DNA from: Chitinophagaceae bacterium UBA4411
Lineage (GTDB): Bacteria; Bacteroidota; Bacteroidia; Chitinophagales; Chitinophagaceae
Length of the DNA stretch: 64,000 bases
NCBI GenBank assembly: GCA_002400415.1
Contig: DGQP01000004.1
Span: 124,001-188,000, forward strand
Direction of reading: 5' to 3'
The translations under genes and the position numbers were made by a program. Under the pieces are notes generated by a model that saw only the letters and a list, made by a program, of their open reading frames with translations, was not told the origin of the DNA and made no database searches. How positions within the stretch are numbered: position 1 is the first letter of the stretch; the number at the start of each line of letters is the position of its first letter. Positions 53,701 to 61,500 of the stretch are shown here, piece by piece.

Positions 53701-54611
53701 ATTATACCATGAGCTTCTATCTCAAGGCCAATACAACGGCTTCTTTCCCGTTTGACTCTTATGTTTCTGAGAATGGTGGCAGCTATGATATCTCTGTTTC
53801 GCTGGTTACCGATTTATCTTCCCAACCTACGCTGCTATATTCCTATTCCCAGGCGGCGGGGCAAGGAACTCCTTCGTACCTGACCTATACCTACAATTCG
53901 TTTAATATACAGATGTGTGCAGGCAAGTTTTATTATATCGAAATAGTGTATCATCCAATTTCAGATTTTATTGATGGCCCTCCCTATTTCTGGCCTGCGG
54001 GTTCATCAAATTTCTGGTGCGGTATTAATTATTACAGCAGTGGCTTAACAGCATATGAAAACCTAACGACACAAAGCGGGGTATGTAATTATACCAAGCC
54101 GCTTCCTGCATCGGAGGCGATGATGAATCCATTGTTCTCCATTCCTTCCGGTAAAAAAATGGTCTTCAGTGCCTGGGTGCGGGAATCAAATACGCAGGTG
54201 TCAGCTTATACGAATAACGAAGTGCAAATTGATTTTGGTGCCGGTAACAGTAATAATGTAACGATCAAACCATCCGGGCCGGTGATTGAAGGCTGGCAGC
54301 GCTACGAGGGTTATTTCACGGCACCTGCCGGGGTTAGCTCCATGGATCTGAAACTGGTGAATAACAGCGGCAGTGCGATCTACTTTGATGATATCCGTAT
54401 TCATCCGTTCAATGCCAATATGAAGAGTTATGTGTATGACCCGGTGAACCTGCGGTTGCGATCGGAACTGGATGCGAATAATTATGCCAGCTATTATGAG
54501 TATGACGAGGAGGGAACACTGATCCGTACAAAGGCTGAAACAAGACAGGGGATTAAAACCATTACGGAAAGCCGGAGTGCCAAACAAAAGAACATCAGCG
54601 ATTTTCAATAA
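47718..54611 (+). CDS. giant secreted RHS-shell-like protein
   Basis: A 2297-residue protein. A signal or anchor segment lies at about residues 13-31. The early segment MVNLFTGDFSYNIPLLDVGG then SWVGLGWNINPG is typical of Bacteroidota proteins that precede RHS genes and resembles the start of the TcB/SpvB-type shell. The middle has long beta-rich stretches; the part near 2200 (GWQRYEGYFTAPAGVSSMDL) is carbohydrate-binding-module-like, and the end YYEYDEEGTLIRTKAETRQG is a single YD repeat. It has no toxin tip. It may form the first half of a hollow beta cage whose second half is the 2738-residue RHS protein. No frameshift was seen. Confidence 0.75.
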   Translation: MIQQLATRYRKPIAALSALLFYTGMVIPAYGITNFRQSVAAGTYSIADNAVPKRFSPIYGFMDPGKQYRHPLTENSAGAAGIPGTKQKETADKVDIDGPGQPEMASFKPAGTNDMVNLFTGDFSYNIPLLDVGGYPVNIYYDGGITMEQSASWVGLGWNINPGNVSRNMRGVPDDFNGEELIKQELKTKPNITWGVRFGADYELGGIKDMVSFSGGVKLGVSFNNYLGPSLEAGLKGGTAITVPKKVMGEKSAGDDGVSRSLSFGVSADATVSSRYGMTLSPNVSLTSRIFNEVSTYSKGIGLSTSYNSRTGIKGLHIAAQESFNSLSVRNFHNRELEKFSDGTQTAALLSSSISFVKPTYIPFMRTINTNSAWAGHFQFGAGIFGNYGSVETEVYKQQSEISNGDVTQRKPMVGFLYLKNAVDNRDAVMDFSRVNDQEVTPKTPVISAPQYAYDVFAIQGEGISGTIRLARNDIGYMRDNYTVSKEKSFGLGADVGIPGHYGGNFNIITTPSSIGEWNDGNLLKNTNRFSGNEKDKESVYFKNPGESVVISANQYEKIGGTDLVRFKLGGSKLRPTIEPVLEKFDKGNRKTGEVSVAGEASGRNKRTQVVSYLTAAECDTIGLDKKIKVYDPVTLLSQENELNFSTIDRVNEDRKKNHISQINVTEADGKRYVYGIPVYNLTQKEYTFTVGGTNQEPDQVSFQSNEISLTESPHLSGNGKDGYVQVTSTPAYSHSFLLTGILSPDYVDVNGDGITEDDLGGAIKMNYTKFSNHKWRTPHTANQLANFNAGKKTETKDDKGIIVYGERESWYLHSIESKTMIAFFKVSDRQDGKGVINELGGINSSDNSQKKLERIDLYNKADLKKNGISAAKPVKTVHFEYSYYLCDNTPDNPSGNGKLTLDRIWFTYNGQKENSLQKNQYKFSYTATSVAATGENPEYELNAADRWGNYKPNLSNPGSLRNKDYPYSLQTKITADQYAQAWALKRILLPSGGQIEVEYESDDYAYVQNKRAAQMMEVIGFGSSNSSLSNELYTISSGNIIENDFVFIKVPVACTNTSDVYYKYLQGVSQLAFKLTVNMPKGPEMIPCYSEIENYGIYTNAGFPAIWVKMKKVAGYSPLSLTAIEFLREQLPGQAFPGYDVSESTGIEQVGRMLAGIIDGLSSAFKDIPKYLRSTGKAQTADLTRSFVRLNNPAGFKYGGGQRVKTVKLRDNWKKMTNPGQPAEGYSSVYGQQYEYTTREVLNGVERTISSGVASYEPSIGGEENPFQMIERVVDNLPLGPASYGAIEKPVLDAFFQAPVVGYSKVTVTSIGKKQNPDPVTQKTRSAVGRQVTEFYTAKDYPVYYNYTSFDNGSDKELHLSSLTVFWLKLALDSRALSQGFLVALNDMHGKLRSQSSYAEDDPATRINYTENFYRNTGAKGLGEKFDFVHQASAGEIKEDNMGIDVELMVDTREFSVRGKSFEVQGQVDLFPVLVPVWLPFVWPVVGMSEDTYRAVTTTKVINYHAVLDSVLVIDKGSAVRTKNLVYDAETGQVIVTRTNNEFEKPVYSVNYPAYWAYSGMGPAYKNIDAVYTGVDFLDGKIMAGMTTNEIKTIFESGDELYVFDPGSDAGCDPVMASSADRGIIWALDKNKNSSSLTTSNPDFIFIDKQGKPYSRTGVKFRIVRSGKRNMLGAPVAGAVTMVSPVKYITTTDRKLVVENSSKVINASAVEYKEKWQTDNDVFYKFKTVVNPVTCVATEQPDCEGYLEKNINPYRKGLLGNFKGHRNLVFYGERAETVPTGGTNLSQNGFLAGFSTYWNFNAENNLVPDIANTKWVWNTEATRFNSKGMELETKDALGIYTAAQYGYSKTLPVAIANNSRSYEMMYEGFEDYGYDDLLNNSGYNTCAERHIDFSGIENTQIINANQAGFNAHSGKQVLEVSATSTMSVPAGSDVAESFPLLYQQGTVESIIGAGQNFYRVASDGVGNTGVQIPNNTYAAGINDIIAIGLGYNPDYTMSFYLKANTTASFPFDSYVSENGGSYDISVSLVTDLSSQPTLLYSYSQAAGQGTPSYLTYTYNSFNIQMCAGKFYYIEIVYHPISDFIDGPPYFWPAGSSNFWCGINYYSSGLTAYENLTTQSGVCNYTKPLPASEAMMNPLFSIPSGKKMVFSAWVRESNTQVSAYTNNEVQIDFGAGNSNNVTIKPSGPVIEGWQRYEGYFTAPAGVSSMDLKLVNNSGSAIYFDDIRIHPFNANMKSYVYDPVNLRLRSELDANNYASYYEYDEEGTLIRTKAETRQGIKTITESRSAKQKNISDFQ

Positions 54612-54634
54612 GTAACCGGAGATACAATAACAAT

Positions 54635-55483
54635 ATGCAAATAGAACAATTGACCATAAGGACGGCTTTTTTTTCATTGGTGCTGATCGTTTATTCTTTT
54701 GCCGGCCAGGCACAGGCAAAAGACTCGCTGGAGTTGCTGCGGCAGTTCATCGCCATCAGTAACGGGTATAAGCAGGTGCCGCTTCACCTGATGATCGAGA
54801 TGAGGAACAGCAGCAATTTTATCAGCAATGCGGCCGATACGGCGGTGCTGGATGCTGAATTTTACCTGCAGGAAAATAATTCCTATGTACGATTTGGAAA
54901 AGCGGAACAGGTGGTGAATGATTCCCTGGCATTGCTGGTCAGTGAAGAACTGGAAGAAATAATCCTATTTAAAGATGCAGGCCCTGTTGTAAAACGAATG
55001 CGTAGTATGCTGGGGTTATCACTGCCTGATTCCTCGCTGAAGCAACTGGCCCGGAGATATAATTCGTTCCATAAGCTTACCGGGAGTGGCAGCAGCCTGT
55101 CGCTGCAGAGCAGGGTTCTGTTATATGGCTCATCGCTTCCGAAAGAAACGATCGAGTTGCAGTACGACGAGGTAAAGAAAATACCGCAGCAGGTGATCAC
55201 GACACAAAGAAGCCTGGTGCGGATTGACTCTGCAGAGTATACCCTGCTGAAAAAAGAAACAGGGAGTGCTATTAACACACTCCGGGAGGAGAATTTACTT
55301 GTACTGGAGGGAAATTATTTTTTGATCAGGGAACAGCTTACGACGTATGTCTATAAAAAAATTGAATCCTCTTTTGCGGGTGATGTCCCGGTGCTGATCA
55401 GTGACAGGGTGATGAGGACAGCGGACGGAGTATATGTGCCGGTAAAAAAATATGCATCGTACCGGCTTAGTATGAATGATTGA
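54635..55483 (+). CDS. exported protein of unknown function
   Basis: A 282-residue exported protein: signal peptide about residues 10-28 (ends AGQAQA). The body is strand-rich, with FYLQENNSYVRFGKAEQVVN and LQYDEVKKIPQQVITTQ, which recalls LolA-like or DUF-type half-barrel periplasmic proteins, but no family is certain. It lies 23 bases after the giant shell gene and 26 before the RHS gene. By place it could be a chaperone or targeting factor for the large proteins; that is inference only. Confidence 0.72.
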   Translation: MQIEQLTIRTAFFSLVLIVYSFAGQAQAKDSLELLRQFIAISNGYKQVPLHLMIEMRNSSNFISNAADTAVLDAEFYLQENNSYVRFGKAEQVVNDSLALLVSEELEEIILFKDAGPVVKRMRSMLGLSLPDSSLKQLARRYNSFHKLTGSGSSLSLQSRVLLYGSSLPKETIELQYDEVKKIPQQVITTQRSLVRIDSAEYTLLKKETGSAINTLREENLLVLEGNYFLIREQLTTYVYKKIESSFAGDVPVLISDRVMRTADGVYVPVKKYASYRLSMND

Positions 55484-55509
55484 TTTTAATGAATGGTTGA
55501 AACCTTATA

Positions 55510-58500
55510 ATGAGTATGAACCAATTTATCAGTATGAAAAAAAAAATTGCACTGCCAGGGTACCTGTGCCGTTTGGTATGGCTGGTCCTGGCGGTTATTG
55601 CCACTACATCAGTCCGTGCCCAGTATGACGGTGGTATCACTGATTCGTATAATGGTGTCTCATTTGGTATTGCGTTGCCGGGGAACAGCGGCAACCCGCT
55701 TTTGCAGGGGGCCACTGGTTTTGTAAGTTGCCCGGCCGGCGGCACTGCAGAGATAAGCAGTGCCCGCAAAATCATCAACATAGTAAGGTTTTATCTGCAC
55801 GAGGAAACTGAAAAATATTTGGGAACTAATTTTACAGCCAGCATTGATGTAAAAATTGAGTATGGACCGGATGCCGGTTCGCTGAGTCAGCATACAAGAA
55901 CGTTTACGGTCAGCTATTCCAAAGATGAGGGGGTTAAGTACAATGCAAAAAACTATTTCAGTTTTGAGGGCGCAGCTTATGTTAAGATAACTGCAATGAG
56001 TAATGTTACGCCAGCAACTGCCGGCACTGTCAATCTCGCTGATGTGCTGGTGCTGGAGAATGAAATGCGGGTGACCCGTTATTTTGATCTGCAACCGGGC
56101 ATCAGCCCGGTGAGTTTTTCAGGACCTGCTTCGGTCAACAACCCGGTTGATGCAAGTCCTGTGACCTGGTCATGGCCGGCCAACAGCGGGCATAATGCCA
56201 CGCAACTGGAATGGACCTGGCTGGAAAATGAACTGGCACCGGGGTACTATATTCCCAATACGACAACTGTTGATGTCAGTAAACTTTTCCAGGATAATGC
56301 CACCCGTATTGATCTTCCATTCGGGAAGAATAATTTTTCTATTCCTCTTTTTTATGACGGCGCCGGACAATTATATTACCGGATCCGGCCGGTGAATATT
56401 AAGAATGACGGAAGCAGGAGAGATGGTGCATGGACAACACCTGTCTCAGGTGCAGGTATCTGTTCTTATAGCGGGCATAATGATAATATGAACTGGCAGG
56501 TGCGGAGCAGTTTTGCCGAAGAGGGAAAGATGAAATCTGTGATGGCGTATTATGACGGTTCTTTACGGAGCCGGCAAACCGTTACCAAGGATAATGTAGA
56601 AAACAGTACGGTAACCGCTGAAACTTTTTACGATTATGAAGGCAGGCCTGCTATACAGATATTACCGGTACCGGGAATCAGCGGCAGCAATAATATTATC
56701 CAATACCAGGCCAACCTGAACCTTTTTAATTCGCAAAGTCAGAACCAGAACCCTGCTGATCTTTTTGATCTGCATCCAGTTAATGCAACGGGAGCAGCTT
56801 TATACAGCACACCGGCATTGGTAACTACCACGGGAGCATCAAAATATTACAGCCCTTCTAATCCTGAAATCAGTACCGGGGCGAATAAAAACATACCTGA
56901 TGCAGAGGGTTATCCTTATACCGTTACCCGGTATACACCCGATGCCACGGGAAGGATCATGTCGCGAAGCGGGGTAGGGCCAACTCATCAATTGGGTAGT
57001 GGAAAAGAAACAAGGTATTATTACGGAACTCCATCACAGGAAGAATTAGATGGTTTGTTTGGAACAGAAGTGGGTATCTACAGCCATTATTTCAAAAATA
57101 TGGTAAAGGATGCCAATGGCCAGATGAGTGTGAGTTATGTGGATATGCATGGCCGTACGATTGCTACGGCGCTGGCGGGTGAAAGTCCAGGGAATTTATT
57201 GCCGCTGAATATTACCAGCCAGCAGCATTATCCCAACCAATCGGGTTCATCAATCAAACGGAACCTGCTGGATGCAAATACCAATGTGGAAAAGGGAAAT
57301 AGTATTGAATCGGTCAATACCTTGCTGGTGCCTGCCGCCACGAACTATACGTTCAGGTATGAACTGAATCCTGAAAGCCTGGAGCTGGCTTCCTGCAACA
57401 ACCCGCCCGCAACCTTATGTTATGAGTGTTTGTATGATCTTGAGATATCTATCACGAATGAAAGTGGTGAGACCGTACCCGTTGTATATAATTATACAAA
57501 TGTCGGTTTGTACACCACCGAACCGGACGATAACTGTACCACGCATAATGAATTTGTTCCCACCTGTGACCGTTGCACCACACCCATCCCTGTCAATAAT
57601 GTAATCGAGTTCACCCAGTTGCTGCAACCGGGATCTTATGCAGTGCGGAAGACACTTACCATCAGTGAGTCTTCACTGCAAAAATACAGGGAAATGTATA
57701 TGCAGCCCGGCAAGGGCATTTGCAAAACTGAACAGGAGATTATTGATTCAGTATATGCTGTGCTGCTGCAGAGTTCTGATTGTAATACGCCGCCGGTGCC
57801 GGCCTGCGAGCAATGCCAGGAAGAACTTGGCACTTTCAGTGATTTTCGTACCAATTACCTGGCATCCCTGGGTTATGCGCCTGATGCAACCAATATTCCG
57901 GCTGCTGTGGAACAACAGATTACAGCCGCTTTCAATACTGCCAACGAAGCCTGCAACAATATTTGTAATACGGCTTCGCCGGTCACCAGTTCCAAACGGC
58001 AGCTGATGCTGGCGGATATGATGCCTTATGGCGGACAATATGCCACGGAAACAGCGCCGAATGTACCGGCCGGCGTAACTATGTTCAACAAGTACAATAT
58101 TTTTTCCACGGCCTTTAATGCATCCATACAACCATACTATAAAAAACCCAAAGCTGCCAACGGCCTGTTTGATTTTTACAGGGATCACCTCGGTAATAAA
58201 GATTTGCAGATACACCCGGATGGTACGCTGACCTTACTCAGTAACACTGCAGCGGCCGATTTTGCCGGCCGGTTTGTATATGAATGGGCCAATTCCTTAT
58301 TACCGTATCACCCGGAATATCCAAGATTGCAGTATGCAGAGAATGTTCTGGCACCCGCCAATGTCTATAACTGGATCAGCAGTTTTCAAAATACCGGCAC
58401 TTATGCTCTTGCTTCCTCCGGTGGCTATATTATGACGAGTAACGGAACCATAACTGATCCGTTGTACACGGTTGCCGGAATACCTGCTCAATATAAAACA

Positions 58501-61500
58501 GATATGACCAGCTGGATCACGAATAATTATGCCGGCAGCAACCTGAGCCTGTGGCAGATTGCCCGCGGACAACTGCGATGCCAGAATGCTACGAACCCGG
58601 CGAGCTGTTTCAGTAATTCTTTAAACGGACTCGGACAAATTGTAAAAATACCTCCCTTTGCAGATGTAAGCAGTACGGCTGACCTGAACCAGCTCTGGCA
58701 AAATTTCCGCACCCTCTATGCAGCAGCAAGAGATAACCAGCTGAATACTTTTATTGTTGCCCAGCAGCCGCTGGCAGATGATGCCACTTTAATTGCACAG
58801 GGCTTTCAACTGCGCTTTGGCACCACGAATCAAACCGCCCAGCAAAACGGATGGACCTGGTTCCCGGCTACAGTGGGAGGTGCACCCACATTGCCTTCCG
58901 GTTTTCCTGCCAACAGTACAGCACAAACCTACAGTGACCGCTGCAGCAGTTATATTGAACAGTGGAAACGTTCTTTATTACAATGCGGCACACTGGCCAA
59001 TATGACCAACACGACCCTGCGTGACCAGATCCTGGATGAGATCACCACGGCCATGCAACTGGTATGCGTGAAAGGAAGTGATGCCTCCAACCCGTATGGT
59101 TCTTCCACTGTAAAACCTTCCACCCCGGCAGATGGTTCACCCCGGAGTTTTGAAGAAGTGATCAACCAGGTATTTGCCACTCATAATATCAATCCCCCGA
59201 AAGATTATTATTGTAACCCTTATGTGATCGAGTTCCCCAAACCCTATGGTAAAAATCCTGTGTTCACGAAGGAATATACAACCGTGGTTGATTCCTGTGC
59301 CTGTGCCGGTTTTAACACGATAAAAACACAGGCGCTTGCTGCCAGTTATAATCCCAATGATCTCAGTTCTATCAACGATTACCTGCAACTGAATAACTTG
59401 GACACACTGACCAGCGTATTGCACGCAGCCTTGCTGAACTGCAGCAGTTATCAGCAGCAGGTATGCGATACAATTCGGCAGGAAGTCACAGTTTCCTGCT
59501 ATGATCCGCAGCCCTGTACGATTCTGTGTGCGCCCAGGATGCTGGTTGAAAAGACAGCCAATAAGGGAGGAGGAGAGCCGGTCGATTGTGAGGAGTGGAC
59601 CAACCTGATCGCTTGTTTTTATGATACTTATGGCAGCCTGATCAATACCCAAACCGGTTGCCAGTCTGATTTTGTCAATTATTATAATGCGAGCTACCAG
59701 ACCAGTTTAACCTGGAATGATATAGCGGCTCTTTATTATGCAACCTGCGGAGAGATACTGAACGTATGTACCTCCTGTACCACGGATGCCAAATGCCTGG
59801 TGCCGGGTGATTGTTATACGGTATTTGTTCCTTACACCCTTTCATCCCCGCAACCTTTACCAGCTTTCCTGAAGTGTGGTTATGTTCCTGCCAAATGCCT
59901 GACCTGTGATTCCATGGCGCTGTATACTGCTGAGTTCAAAACAATTTTTGCCGCACCCTACAATGCCGGTCCTCATTTTACGGCGGCTAACCTGAGCCAG
60001 GCACAAATTGAACAGAATATTTTATACAGCCGGTTCCTGAATTTCCGTACCGGCTTCCAGTATAACTGGCTGGAATATGCACAGGCTGCTGCGGTTGCCG
60101 GCTGCAACCCATTGAACAGCCCGGGTGCAGGTGTAACCGACCTGCTGGTAACCAGCCGCAGTGGTAACACACCTGCTCAATATATTGCGTCCAACAGTAT
60201 CACGTTCGATCCCAATTTTGAAAGTGCGGTGGGAGATGTTTTTGAAACCCTGCTGGAACCCGGTGGTGGCGGGGCCGGACCGCAAACCGTTATCTGCCGT
60301 AACAATGTGCCGCTGAATGATACAACAGGAATCTTTATGGTGGATACAGCCTGTCACCGGGTTCGCATCATGGCGATACAACTCGGGCAGCAGGTGTACC
60401 AGCAGCAGTTGCTGACCCTGCAGGCTAATTTTGAACAGCTATACCGGGAAAAATGTATGGCTGCCAAAAACAATGAAAGCTTCACGGTTACGTATACGAA
60501 TAAAGAATACCATTACACACTGTATTATTATGATATGGCGGGCAGCTTAGTGAAAACAGTGCCGCCGAAAGGAGTAAGGCCGGATTTCACTGAAGCATTT
60601 ACCAACAGTGTTAAAGCTGCAAGGATCACTGATTCCTATATCCAGCGGCCGCATGAATATGTAACCCAGTACCGTTACAACAGTCTTGGGGCAGTAGTCG
60701 CACAAAAATCGCCGGATGCCAGCACCGACCTGCAATGGTCCAAGTTCTGGTATGATAAACTGGGCCGTCTTGCCGTGAGCCAGAACGCACAGCAGGCACT
60801 GGATAACAAATACAGTTATACCCGTTATGATGCACTGGGCCGTATTATTGAAGTGGGACAGAAACCGCAGAACAGCCAGATGACGCAGTTGATCAGCCAG
60901 GACGAGGCAGCGCTGAATGACTGGATCATGAACCAGGGTAATACCCGCGAGGAGATCACCATTACCGGCTATGATGTGGAGTTTGAACCCAACCGCCGCC
61001 CGCTGATCCACCAGCAGAACCTGCGCAACCGGGTCAGCTATACGGCTTTCCGGAAATTCGCCAATGACCCGCAGCCGCCGCCCTATTATACCGGTACCAT
61101 CTATACATATGATATACATGGCAACGTGGATACCCTGTTGCAGGATTATTCTGGTATCGCCGAAATGGCATCCACCAATAATACCTTCAAGCGGATCACT
61201 TATAACTATGACCTTATCAGTGGTAAAGTGAATATGGTGAGTTACCAGCCGGATTATTATGATGAAGGATCCGGCCAGTGGGTACGCAATGCCGATAAAT
61301 TCTTCCATAAATATGAGTACGATGCCGAGAATAAACTTACACAAGCCTGGACCAGCCGGGATAAAATCGAATGGGAACGGGAAGCTGCTTACCAGTATTA
61401 TAAATACGGGCCGCTGAGCCGTACCGTGCTGGGGCAGCAGCAGGTGCAGGGTATTGATTATGCCTATACGATACAGGGCTGGCTGAAAGGCGTGAACGGA

